A model generated the notes under the pieces. It did no database searches. It saw only the letters and a list, made by a program, of their open reading frames with translations, and was not told the origin of the DNA. 64,000 nt of DNA from Bacteroidota bacterium (lineage in GTDB: Bacteria > Bacteroidota > Bacteroidia > NS11-12g > UBA955), in NCBI GenBank assembly GCA_005798825.1, contig SYIL01000006.1:1-64000 (forward strand), in the 5' to 3' direction. This document shows, one piece after another, positions 16,169 through 26,400 of the stretch. How positions within the stretch are numbered: position 1 is the stretch's first letter; each line of letters opens with the position of its first letter. The position numbers and the translations under genes were made by a program.

Positions 16169-16849
16169 TTATTGAATAGCACTCATTCCACCGTCAACAG
16201 CCAATATCTGTCCTGTAGTCCAAGCACTGCGATTGCTCAACAAATAAACCACCGCTTGTGCAATGTCGTTTGGCTCACCTATCCGACGCAATGGATGTCT
16301 TAAGGCACTGGCTTCTATTTTTTCTGGCGTAGACAACAAACGGCTTGCAAGTGGGGTGTTGACCAAACTTGGTGCGATTGCATTAACCCTAATTTGTGGT
16401 GCCCACTCTGCAGCCAAACTGCGAGTCAATCCTTCAACAGCGCCCTTTGCAGCAGCGATACTTGTATGAAATAACATCCCTTGGGAAACCGCAACCGTAC
16501 TAAACAACACAACCGAAGCATTGGTTGCCTCTTTCATTCCAGGCAAACAAGCTTGTAAGGCCTTCACGATACCCAATACATTCAATACAAAATCGGACTG
16601 AAAGTCTTCTGGTTTCAAGCGATTAAAAGGCTTCAAATTAATACTACCAGGAGTATAAACTACCCCATCAATAACTGCAGGGAGCCCAATAATTGGCTCT
16701 TCAGATAGGGCATCCCATAAAATTGACTCAACCCCAAGCTGACCCACATCCGACCGAGAAACAGACCAAACTGCGTGGCCCTCATCCAATAATCCATCCA
16801 CAACGGCTTTCCCAATTCCTTTGGTTCCACCAAATACAATGTAATTCAT
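16169..16849 (-). CDS. SDR family oxidoreductase lacking the catalytic Tyr
   Basis: Encodes 226 residues. The Rossmann start is FGGTKGIGKA and the C-terminus GQILAVDGGMS, as in classical short-chain dehydrogenases. The active-site region reads FHTSIAAAKGAVEG: the Lys is present but the Tyr of the YxxxK motif is Ile. The upstream Ser (LFSTVAV) is retained. Related subfamilies with the same substitution exist to my memory, so it is probably a natural variant; oxidoreductase activity is doubtful. The substrate is unknown. It is followed on the same strand, after urocanate hydratase, with a 65-nt gap. Confidence 0.8.
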   Translation of the reverse strand: MNYIVFGGTKGIGKAVVDGLLDEGHAVWSVSRSDVGQLGVESILWDALSEEPIIGLPAVIDGVVYTPGSINLKPFNRLKPEDFQSDFVLNVLGIVKALQACLPGMKEATNASVVLFSTVAVSQGMLFHTSIAAAKGAVEGLTRSLAAEWAPQIRVNAIAPSLVNTPLASRLLSTPEKIEASALRHPLRRIGEPNDIAQAVVYLLSNRSAWTTGQILAVDGGMSAIQ

Positions 16850-16914
16850 ACATCTATAACAATCGTAAGTCCATGGAGTTTTACCCCAATTTTTATTCTA
16901 GTACTTCTTTGAGA

Positions 16915-18591
16915 TTATACTCCGTGCAAACGCTCGAATAAGTCGAGTCCATGCTGCTTTGCTGTGGCCTTGGCTATTTCATAACCCGCATCGGCATGCC
17001 TTACAACACCCATTCCAGGATCGTTGTGCAAAACCCTCTGCAATCTTCTCGCTGCATCGTCTGTTCCATCTGCCACAATGACCATACCTGAGTGAATACT
17101 ATAGCCCATACCCACACCTCCGCCGTGGTGCAAACTCACCCAACTTGCTCCTCCCGCAACATTGATAAATGCATTTAATATTGGCCAATCTGCAACCGCA
17201 TCTGAGCCATCCATCATCGCTTCAGTTTCTCGGTTTGGTGAAGCCACCGAACCTGTATCGAGGTGGTCACGACCAATCACAATGGGTGCTTTCAACGCCC
17301 CTGTTTTGACCAACTCATTGAATGCCAAAGCTGCAATCTGTCTTTCTCCCTGTCCTAGCCAACAAATGCGCGCAGGCAATCCCTGAAATTCAATTTTTTC
17401 TTGCGCAAGGGTAATCCATCGAATCAAACTTTCATTTTCTGGAAATAATTCTAAAATCTTCTGATCCGTTACCCGAATATCTTGGGGATCTCCACTCAAA
17501 GCAACCCAGCGAAAAGGCCCTTTCCCTTGGCAAAAAAGTGGACGTATATACGCAGGAACAAAACCCGGAAAATCAAAAGCATTTTTCAATCCCATTTCCA
17601 GCGCCCTTCCACGCAAATTATTGCCATAATCGAAGGTTACACTTCCCATTTTCTGCAATTCAAGCATACATTCAACATGCTTGACAATGGTCTTGTAACT
17701 CAAGGTGGTATATTTTTCTGGATCGTTTTTACGCAATCGATTGGCGGCTTCTACATCCATATCCATCGGATAATAGCCAATCAAGGGATCATGTGCACTG
17801 GTTTGATCCGTCAAGGTATCTGGAACTATGCGTCTTTCAATCAATCGAGATAATAATTCAACAGCATTACACAATACTCCAATGCTGATAGCTTCTCCCC
17901 TTTCCTTTGCAAGCAGCGCCATGTCTATCCCCTGGTCTATATCGCGGGCCATACAATCTAAATACCTTGTTTCAAGACGCTTGCGAATGCGCCACTCTTC
18001 TACCTCAGCCAAGAGTGCGACCCCCCCATTCATGGAAATTGCCAAGGGTTGAGCACCCCCCATTCCGCCCAATCCTGCACTCACGTTTAATGTACCTTTC
18101 AATGTTCCACCAAAATGTTGCCTCGCGCACTCAGCGTATGTTTCATAGGTGCCTTGAACGATTCCTTGCGAACCAATATAGATCCAACTTCCAGCTGTCA
18201 TTTGGCCATACATCATCAGACCTTTGGCTTCCAACTCCCTAAAATGATCCCAATTTGCCCAATTTGGAACAAGTTGAGAATTGCTAATAAGAATCCGAGG
18301 TGCGTCTTTATGCGATGGCAAAATAGCGACGGCTTTTCCACTCTGAACCATCAGAGTTTCGTCATCATTTAACGCGATTAATGCCCGACAAATATCATCA
18401 AAAGCAGGCCAATTTCTTGCTGCTTTGCCGGATCCTCCATACACAACAAGGTCTTCTGGCCTTTCTGCTACATCTGGATCCAGATTATTGTGAAGCATGC
18501 GGTATGCCGCTTCTTGAACCCACCCTTTGCATACCAATGTATTGCCAGTAGGCGATTTTAACACCCGCGATTTCCCTGAAAATTCTTCCAT
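16915..18591 (-). CDS. hutU: Urocanate hydratase
   Basis: Encodes 558 residues, full length for the family. It converts urocanate to imidazolonepropionate in histidine breakdown, using bound NAD+. Diagnostic stretches are [11 protein letters not shown] near the start, [23 protein letters not shown] (the conserved active-site Cys region) and [17 protein letters not shown]. No hutH, hutI or hutG is present nearby; the rest of the pathway must lie elsewhere. An exact -7 box sits 14 nt before the ATG. Confidence 0.96.
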   Translation of the reverse strand: MEEFSGKSRVLKSPTGNTLVCKGWVQEAAYRMLHNNLDPDVAERPEDLVVYGGSGKAARNWPAFDDICRALIALNDDETLMVQSGKAVAILPSHKDAPRILISNSQLVPNWANWDHFRELEAKGLMMYGQMTAGSWIYIGSQGIVQGTYETYAECARQHFGGTLKGTLNVSAGLGGMGGAQPLAISMNGGVALLAEVEEWRIRKRLETRYLDCMARDIDQGIDMALLAKERGEAISIGVLCNAVELLSRLIERRIVPDTLTDQTSAHDPLIGYYPMDMDVEAANRLRKNDPEKYTTLSYKTIVKHVECMLELQKMGSVTFDYGNNLRGRALEMGLKNAFDFPGFVPAYIRPLFCQGKGPFRWVALSGDPQDIRVTDQKILELFPENESLIRWITLAQEKIEFQGLPARICWLGQGERQIAALAFNELVKTGALKAPIVIGRDHLDTGSVASPNRETEAMMDGSDAVADWPILNAFINVAGGASWVSLHHGGGVGMGYSIHSGMVIVADGTDDAARRLQRVLHNDPGMGVVRHADAGYEIAKATAKQHGLDLFERLHGV

Positions 18592-18604
18592 TCTTAATTC
18601 TCTA

Positions 18605-18612
18605 CAAATTTA
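18605..18612 (-). promoter_or_regulatory. Bacteroidota -7 box for hutU
   Basis: On the minus strand the sequence is TAAATTTG, an exact match, ending 14 nt before the hutU ATG. It predicts a leader of only about 7-9 nt. Confidence 0.6.
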
Positions 18613-18706
18613 ATCAGGCTCAATTACAATTTTAGAAGAAAATAAGAATTTACTATTTTTGAGTGTCCTTTCAAAACACGGTCCCAATTGTTCTTGCACA
18701 CAATAT

Positions 18707-21700
18707 TTACATATTCCGGCGATATTGACCCCCAACAGAAAACAATGCTTCTGTAATCTCCCCGAGTGTACAAACCTTCACAGCCTCCATAAGTTCATCA
18801 AATAAATTTTCATTGGCGATGGCTTTCATTTGAAGTTGTTTTACAAATGACTCTCTTCGAGTGCCAAAGTATGTTTGTTGGTTTACAACTTTGTTGATTT
18901 GCCATTGTTTTTCATCCTCTGAACTGCGTATCACTTCACTTGGCAAAACAGTGGGTGAACCCTTACTCGATAAAAAAGTATTTACCCCAATAATCGGAAA
19001 TTCTCCGGTATGTTTTAGGGTTTCATAAAACAAACTCTCTTCCTGAATTTTACCGCGTTGGTACATGGTTTCCATGGCACCCAAAACACCACCTCGCTCT
19101 GTAATTCGGTCAAATTCAAGCAAAACTTCATTCTCAACAAGATCTGTTAACTCCTCTATAATAAAACTACCTTGCAGAGGGTTCTCGTTTTTTGTCAATC
19201 CCAATTCTCGGTTGATAATCAACTGAATCGCCATCGCCCTGCGCACACTTTCTTCTGTTGGAGTGGTAATTGCCTCATCGTATGCATTGGTATGCAAACT
19301 ATTACAGTTGTCATATATCGCATACAAAGCCTGCAATGTGGTGCGAATATCATTGAAATCTATCTCCTGGGCATGCAAACTTCGACCACTTGTTTGAATG
19401 TGGTATTTTAACATTTGAGAGCGAGCATTTCCACCGTATTTCAATTTAATGGCTTTCGCCCAAATTCTCCGGGCAACCCTTCCAATTACGGCGTACTCCG
19501 GATCAATTCCATTGCTAAAGAAAAAACTCAAATTCGGAGCAAAATCATCAATATGCATTCCTCTGCTGAGGTAATATTCAACATACGTAAATCCATTGCT
19601 AAGGGTAAATGCCAATTGGGTTATGGGATTGGCACCAGCCTCTGCGATATGATATCCACTGATACTTACACTATAGAAATTTCTTACTTTTTTGGCGGTG
19701 AAATACTCTTGGACATCACCCATCAAGCGCAGCGCAAATTCGGTACTAAAAATACAGGTATTTTGTGCTTGATCTTCCTTCAAAATATCAGCCTGGACTG
19801 TTCCCCTTATCTGAGTCAAAGTCCATGCTTTAATTTCTTCATATTGATTCTTCGGCAAAACATCCTCACCAGTTACACCCAATAACATCAAGCCCAACCC
19901 ATCATTTCCTTCGGGTAAGTCTCCCATGTAAGTAGGGCGAGCTATTTTTTTTGCGGCATACATACCATCAATTTTGTCATTCACCGATTTCTCCAACTTG
20001 TGTTGAACAATATACAATTCACATTGCTGATCGATGGCTGCATTCATAAAAAATGCCAATAGCATTGGGGCTGGACCATTTATGGTCATTGAAACCGATG
20101 TTTTGGGATCGCACAAATTAAAACCGCTGTACAATTTTTTGGCATCATCTAGGCAACATATACTCACTCCTGCATTTCCAATTTTACCATAAATATCGGG
20201 CCGAACACCAGGATCTCGGCCGTAAAGCGTTACACTATCAAAGGCAGTACTCAATCGTTTTGCCGGCATTCCCAAACTCACATAGTGGAAGCGTTTATTT
20301 GTTCGCTCTGGCCCGCCTTCACCGGCAAACATCCTAGTAGGGTCTTCTCCCTCTCGCTTGAATGGATAAATACCCGCAGTGTAGGGAAATTCTCCCGGAA
20401 TATTTTCTTGTAATTGCCAATGCAATACATCTCCCCAGGCTTCAAACCGGGGGGTACTAATTTTAGGCACCTGAGTATGACTTAAACTTTCGGTATGGGT
20501 AGCCAATAAAAGTTTTTTGTCTCGCACTGTAAATATATATTCGGGTGCTTTGTACAAATCGCGTAGTTTGCCCCAACCATCAATCAATGATTTGTTCTTT
20601 GGGGTTAATTCCATGGCTACTTTGTCAAATTCTGTCTCCAATAGCTTTTGTAATTCATTAGAGGTACCCAAAGTTTTGACGTGTTCAATGGTTTCATTAA
20701 GAGCAAACATGCGTTGGGCGATTCCCCTTTGCTCTCGGGCATGCGCATCATATTTTCGATTGTTTTCTGAAATTTCACTCAGATACCGATTGCGGTTCGG
20801 GGGAATAATAAAAATCTTTTCACTCATTTCATGAGCAGAAGACATGCGACTTGAAAAATCGGCACCGGTTTTTGCCAAGACCATATCCATTACTTTGCGG
20901 TACAAACTATTCATGCCTGGGTCGTTAAATTGGGAGGCTATAGTACCAAAAACGGGCATTTCATCCATATCTACTTCAAAGAATTTGTGATTCCTTTGAA
21001 ATTGTTTCTTTACGTCACGCAAAGCATCAAGTGCACCTCTTTTATCAAATTTATTCAAGGCCACAACATCTGCAAAATCGAGCATATCAATTTTTTCGAG
21101 TTGCGTTGCCGCACCATACTCAGGTGTCATTACATACAATGCGACATCACTGTGTTCTGTAATCATCGTATCACTTTGTCCGATTCCGCTGGTTTCTATC
21201 ACAATTAAATCGTAGCCTGCAATTTTGAGAATATCCACAGCGTCATCTACATGCGAACTCAATGCAAGATTGGCTTGTCTTGTAGCCATAGAACGCATGT
21301 AAACTCGCTCGTGATTAATGCTATTCATGCGTATTCGATCACCAAGAAGAGCCCCACCTGTTTTTCTTTTTGAGGGATCTATAGAAATTATACCCAATTT
21401 CTTTGCAGGGAAATCAACCAAAAACCTTCGCACCAACTCGTCAACCAAACTACTCTTACCCGATCCACCGGTGCCAGTTATACCCAAAACGGGTGTTTTC
21501 AAAACTGATGCCTTGGTTCTAATCTCGGATAAGATAAGGGTGTGTTTTTCCGGAAAGTTTTCGGCAGCCGAGATCAAACGGGCAATCATTAATTTCGTTC
21601 CAATACCCAATGTGAGTTGTTTGAATTCATCGTTTAATGTTTTCCCGATTGCAAAATCAGACTGCATAACAAGATCATTGATCATGCCTTGCAAACCCAT

Positions 21701-22084
21701 AGATCTGCCATCATCAGGGGAATAAATTTTAGCAATGCCATATTGAACAAGACTCTGTATTTCTGAGGGGAGAATGACACCCCCACCCCCACCGAAAATT
21801 TTTATGTGTTGGGCGCCGCGCTCTTTCAGTAAATCATACATATACTTAAAGTATTCGATGTGCCCACCTTGGTAGCTTGTCATTGCAATTGCATTGGCAT
21901 CTTCCTGAATGGCGGTTTCGACAACTTCTTGTGCACTGCGATCATGGCCTAAGTGAATTACCTCACAGCCGGTTGATTGAATAATACGGCGCATCACGTT
22001 AATGGCAGCGTCGTGACCATCAAACAAACTAGCGGCGGTGACCACCCTAACTTTATTCTTTGGGATATACACTGTTGTTTCCAT
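18707..22084 (-). CDS. icmF: Fused acyl-CoA mutase with G-protein chaperone (IcmF)
   Basis: Encodes 1125 residues from ATG 22084; a longer frame to 22129 would start upstream of the -7 box. Domains in order: B12-binding (DGHDAA at 22-27, with the axial His), a MeaB-like G domain ([16 protein letters not shown]), then the TIM-barrel mutase domain. IcmF interconverts isobutyryl-CoA and n-butyryl-CoA (or pivalyl/isovaleryl-type pairs) and carries its own B12-loading GTPase. Substrate residues fit: Phe in [10 protein letters not shown] and Gln in AQNTCIFS, where methylmalonyl-CoA mutases have Tyr and Arg. It is transcribed alone, toward hutU. Confidence 0.93.
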   Translation of the reverse strand: METTVYIPKNKVRVVTAASLFDGHDAAINVMRRIIQSTGCEVIHLGHDRSAQEVVETAIQEDANAIAMTSYQGGHIEYFKYMYDLLKERGAQHIKIFGGGGGVILPSEIQSLVQYGIAKIYSPDDGRSMGLQGMINDLVMQSDFAIGKTLNDEFKQLTLGIGTKLMIARLISAAENFPEKHTLILSEIRTKASVLKTPVLGITGTGGSGKSSLVDELVRRFLVDFPAKKLGIISIDPSKRKTGGALLGDRIRMNSINHERVYMRSMATRQANLALSSHVDDAVDILKIAGYDLIVIETSGIGQSDTMITEHSDVALYVMTPEYGAATQLEKIDMLDFADVVALNKFDKRGALDALRDVKKQFQRNHKFFEVDMDEMPVFGTIASQFNDPGMNSLYRKVMDMVLAKTGADFSSRMSSAHEMSEKIFIIPPNRNRYLSEISENNRKYDAHAREQRGIAQRMFALNETIEHVKTLGTSNELQKLLETEFDKVAMELTPKNKSLIDGWGKLRDLYKAPEYIFTVRDKKLLLATHTESLSHTQVPKISTPRFEAWGDVLHWQLQENIPGEFPYTAGIYPFKREGEDPTRMFAGEGGPERTNKRFHYVSLGMPAKRLSTAFDSVTLYGRDPGVRPDIYGKIGNAGVSICCLDDAKKLYSGFNLCDPKTSVSMTINGPAPMLLAFFMNAAIDQQCELYIVQHKLEKSVNDKIDGMYAAKKIARPTYMGDLPEGNDGLGLMLLGVTGEDVLPKNQYEEIKAWTLTQIRGTVQADILKEDQAQNTCIFSTEFALRLMGDVQEYFTAKKVRNFYSVSISGYHIAEAGANPITQLAFTLSNGFTYVEYYLSRGMHIDDFAPNLSFFFSNGIDPEYAVIGRVARRIWAKAIKLKYGGNARSQMLKYHIQTSGRSLHAQEIDFNDIRTTLQALYAIYDNCNSLHTNAYDEAITTPTEESVRRAMAIQLIINRELGLTKNENPLQGSFIIEELTDLVENEVLLEFDRITERGGVLGAMETMYQRGKIQEESLFYETLKHTGEFPIIGVNTFLSSKGSPTVLPSEVIRSSEDEKQWQINKVVNQQTYFGTRRESFVKQLQMKAIANENLFDELMEAVKVCTLGEITEALFSVGGQYRRNM

Positions 22085-22102
22085 AGATGAATAATTATGC
22101 CA

Positions 22103-22110
22103 CAAAGGTA
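22103..22110 (-). promoter_or_regulatory. Bacteroidota -7 box for icmF
   Basis: Minus-strand TACCTTTG matches exactly. Its G is 19 nt from the ATG at 22084, while the alternative start at 22129 lies upstream of the box, which argues for the shorter protein. Confidence 0.6.
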
Positions 22111-22129
22111 ATTGATGTTGTTCAAACAC

Positions 22130-22486
22130 CTACTTCAAAGCAAAATCGACACCCAATTTGAGAAAATTTGGGATACTGCATCATAAAAATACTGTTTTGA
22201 AAAGAATCGAATCCCCCAATTTGTTTTAAACCAGCAGGATGGTATTCCTGCGAGGATATCATACAGAATCAAACTAAATAAATCAAACTAACTAATTAAA
22301 CAGTCAAATACAGGCGCACAAGAAAAGGGTTTGAGAAGGATTATTTACCCCCTTTTGCATTGGGAGAAATTATAATTTTTGAGATGCTTTATTGCCGGCA
22401 ACTCAGATTCACCCATTAATGAGATTAACGCCCGCGCAATCGTGGGGGTATTCAATACAAATGGTGTTAAATACCTAGCAATACGC
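22130..22486. other. Intergenic stretch between icmF and a lipoprotein gene
   Basis: No convincing gene is seen. A perfect 6-bp hairpin, GCAGGA/TCCTGC with loop TGGTAT, is at 22235-22252 with no T-run. The in-frame extension of the lipoprotein ORF back to 22379 lacks a signal-peptide-like N-terminus and is not preferred. Confidence 0.5.
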
Positions 22487-23170
22487 ATGAAAAACCGACG
22501 CTATATTCTTTCTTTGGCAATCATTTTTTTTTCAATGGTGGGCTGTGAGCGAGATAAAAATTTACCCTATAGCAGCGAAGAAAAAATAGATATTCTCCTG
22601 CATCAAGCTGAAACTGAAAGTATGGATATACTTCCCACAATCAACCTGAGCGTGCCTGGAATATCGGTAGAAAATTTGTCTTTAAGTGCTGACTATCTTG
22701 TGAAAGTAGAAAATTTTACGGGGCTTGTTTCTTACGATCTAAGCGATGAATGGGATGCTGAATGTGTAGATCAAATTATTGAAAATACAGGTTTTACTTG
22801 TTGCCTGAAAAAACAAGAAATCACGAAAAATCAATATGAAGAATTATGCGTAAGCATGAAATTGTATCATTCAAATCAAATTCCAATATTGAAAAATGAA
22901 TTTGAATCACTGCGAACTTTGAATGATTCTACATCGTTGAAAATTCAGTCTGCCATTGATTCTATGCAATCAAAAGCATATACCAAAGACCAATTCCAAG
23001 ATGCTATAAATCAACTGTGTGATACCTATAAAGAGCAGTTGGTCACACATAGAATTGCATCGAAAAATCTATCCCGATTGTCAATTCAGTATAGAGACAT
23101 GCTAAATAATATCAGGCGTATCCTGGATGAAAAACAATTTTCATCATTTTACCGCTGTCACAAAAAGTAA
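22487..23170 (+). CDS. Lipoprotein of unknown function with helical C-terminus
   Basis: Encodes 227 residues from ATG 22487, chosen because it gives a proper lipoprotein signal (KNRRYILSLAIIFFSMVGC). Mature residues include a short Cys pair (FTCCLKK) and an all-helical C-terminal half. The final segment MLNNIRRILDEKQFSSF looks vaguely like the LTxxQ end of Spy/CpxP-type chaperones, but this is weak. It converges on the giant T9SS protein gene; the intervening 256 bp holds a tandem repeat. Confidence 0.7.
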   Translation: MKNRRYILSLAIIFFSMVGCERDKNLPYSSEEKIDILLHQAETESMDILPTINLSVPGISVENLSLSADYLVKVENFTGLVSYDLSDEWDAECVDQIIENTGFTCCLKKQEITKNQYEELCVSMKLYHSNQIPILKNEFESLRTLNDSTSLKIQSAIDSMQSKAYTKDQFQDAINQLCDTYKEQLVTHRIASKNLSRLSIQYRDMLNNIRRILDEKQFSSFYRCHKK

Positions 23171-23271
23171 AAGCACCGAAATATTGTATGGTCGACTTGC
23201 GTTTGTAATTCTGGAATGACAGTGCCAGTAACTTCAAACTCAAATCCATGGTCACAAGAATCAATGGCCTT

Positions 23272-23390
23272 AAACATATACAATGAATCCTCTCACGGGG
23301 CACCCAACCTCAGAATTCGTGAAACGGGTTATGCAATCTGTGGTGCCCATTCAAACATATACAATGAATCCTCTCACGGGGCACCCAACC
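23272..23390. repeat. 81-bp-period repeat in a convergent intergenic region
   Basis: A 38-bp segment (23272-23309) recurs identically at 23353-23390, 81 bp later. Each copy contains GGGCACC, and GGTGCCC at 23342-23348 can pair with the first (23298-23304) or second (23379-23385) copy. It lies between two converging genes, so a role in termination is possible. Confidence 0.8.
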
Positions 23391-23426
23391 CCATCAGAAA
23401 TTATCGGCCACAGTATGCCTTGCTTA

Positions 23427-26400
23427 CTATTGAACAACAATACGGGAAAGAACCTCCTTACCCGAACTCTGTATTTTGACCCAATAAATCCCAGCAGCCA
23501 TATCACTCAGATTAAATTCTATGAGTCCATCCACTGCGCTCTGAGACAATTTGTCAGAACTCATAACCGATAAATCTGTTTTCTGAAAACTTGTAAAACT
23601 GGGCAATAAACCCAACTCTTTGCCCAATACATCGTAAATTTTTGCACTTGCATTTTGTAAATTTGGATTCAAAACGATGTGCAAAATACCATTCACAGGA
23701 TTGGGGAAAACCCGAACACCACTATTTATTGTTGCATTCACTGAGGCCCTATCCATGATGAATTCCTTACTTACGAGGCATTCGCATTTTGAAATTCTCG
23801 AAACAGCCTTCATGGAAACCGTATATAAACCATCAATTTGTAGGTCATAATTAACCTCCGCATTGACATCTTTTGAATTTTTAATACCCAAACCCGATAC
23901 AGTCCACGTATAATCTACACCCGCTTGACCACCCAAAATACTGTTTTCATCCGAAGGCGACAAACGCAGGCCATAAAAAGCAAATTGATAATCGGGTATT
24001 GCAGTAAAATTACACGTCTTGGGCAATTCCATTACAGTTACTGATTTTGTGAAAGAGTCTGAACATCCATCTTTCAAATTCGCATACAAAGTCACATTAA
24101 AATTGGTTGTTTTCTTTACCTTGTATGATTTTACTGGATTGGTAACTGTCGATTGAGAATTGTCGCTAAAGTCCCAACGATATGTCAAATTGATGCCTTC
24201 TGGAATGCTTTCATTTTTAAAAGATGCTAAATCTCCTGAACAAGGATTGTCAACCGAAAAAGCCGCTGTAGGTTGCAATAACACATTCAAATCTCTTTGG
24301 GTTTCAGAAAAACACCCATTGTCTAATTTCACCATGAGTACAACTTTCTTTTTTCCAATTGTTGTCCAATTGTGACTTGGAGACTTGGAAGATGCACTAC
24401 CGCCATCTCCAAAATCCCAAGTGTAGGTTGGAATACTCCCATTCACATCGGGCGTAGCATTAGCAAACACTGTGGCCTTTCTTATGCATGGACTGCTATG
24501 CGAAAATTCTACTTTAGGAGATTCAAATACGGTGTATTTATTACTTACTGAGTCTTTACAGCCAAATTCTGATCGCACAACCAAGGTAACTGTTTTATTA
24601 CCCGCTTTGCGAAATATGTAGCTGGGATTGACATCATTGCTGGTACTATCCCTGTTGTCGAAATACCAATTACTGCCCACACTACCCACTGAAATGGTAC
24701 TTTTGTTTTGAAATTCAAAGGCCACATTGTCGCACCTGCCCGACAACTTGGTAAAAGCAGCGTAAGGTTTTTCAAAAACAATGGTTTTTTGCGATACCGT
24801 CGCATCACATCCCAAAATATCTGCTTTCAATACAATCAAATATGTGCCTTCCTTAGCGTATTTAACAGCAATCGTATTGGCGTTATTGAGATTAAATCCT
24901 TTGCCATCCCCAAAATCCCAATACATTTTAGCATTGCTTGGAGTAGTTTTATTGGTAAGTAAAACATCCGACCCAAAACAAACATTTTGACGGGTAAACG
25001 CAACTTTTGGAACTTCGCTTACTGTGATGCTGTATATCTTTGAAAATACAAATCCATAGGGATTGGTGGTATTTCTCAGTTTAACCTTACAAATTCCTGA
25101 TTTTAGGTATACGAAGTTCGCATCAATTTGATTAGAGGTATCTTCCGTATTCAATGTACCAAAATCCCAAAAAGTTTCTACATATTGTAATTTGCTCTTG
25201 CTTTTATTGATGAATTGAATCGTATCTCCTACACATATTTTTAGTGGATAAGAAAAATCTGTTGTAACACTGGGATAAATCAAAACCCTTTGGTAGATCA
25301 ATGTATCACAACCATTGCCAATGTCTGAAATCTTCAATACTAGGTTAATTACACTATCTTCATAATTATCATCGGCAGTTTTAAACTGCACTTCTAGATT
25401 GGTGTTGCCAGAAGGCGCTGTAATTGTAGCACCTGAAACCGTTTTTCCAGATGACAAATAGGCCTGTGCACTGGCATACCATTTACCCGGAGATGAAGTT
25501 CCATAATCACTGTTGGTATAAGCACGGGGAGGATTTATGTCATATATAACCGGCACATTTATAACGGTGATGTCTAAATTCTTACCTTTCTGGTAATAAG
25601 GATTATTTCCTGTAGACGTTTTACTTGAAATTGAAAAAACACTGCCCCCTGGAGATGGCTTAACAAAGGTTTTAAATATCACTGTGTCATTGGTATTGTT
25701 GTCATCTGGAATATCAATGAAAATCTTTACCACCGTATTGCCGACTTTGGAAAGCACTATGGGTTTACTAAAAATTATAATCGCAGTATCTCCAGGAAAT
25801 ATTTTAGTGGTTACGGTCTGTATTGTTTTAACCCCATTGATCGTAAAGGCCAAATCAAAATTTTGAGCAGTATCGATGAAATTATTTTTAACCGTGAGGC
25901 TTGCCTTGGAGGAAAAGCCAGAGCAAACCTGACTGGCCAATGAAAAATTTGCTCTGACAACAGACAAGTCCATCGAATTTTCAACAGCGCCCCTATCAGA
26001 TTTTACAGGATTTCTTTTCTTCTTGAGAACATCGCTTGAAACAGATAAAACTGAGGGTACATTATTTTGTGTCTTGAAAGATTGGGAACAAAAATCATTT
26101 TTTGAGATATCCTTAAATCTTGGAATTAGAAAATTGTCGCCAGTACCCGGAATACCCGTAGCTTTATAATCGGCGTATGAAGAAAATGTAGTTTGTTCTA
26201 ACCCCCATTGTTCTCCCCCTGCAAATCTGGCATAATAAGAATTGTTGTTCAGTTCTTTGATTTTAACATTGGTAAAAAGGCAAACAGGAAAACCAAATGA
26301 CGGACCCTTAATATCTAAAATATTGCCTGTAAAAGTAAGTGTAGACTCATCATAAATAAAGTATCCAACTCCTGTATGTGAAGAATTTGAAGAGGCCCGT

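Noticed and set aside
22379..22486. N-terminal extension of the lipoprotein ORF
   Set aside because: It would bury a proper lipoprotein signal peptide 36 residues inside the protein.
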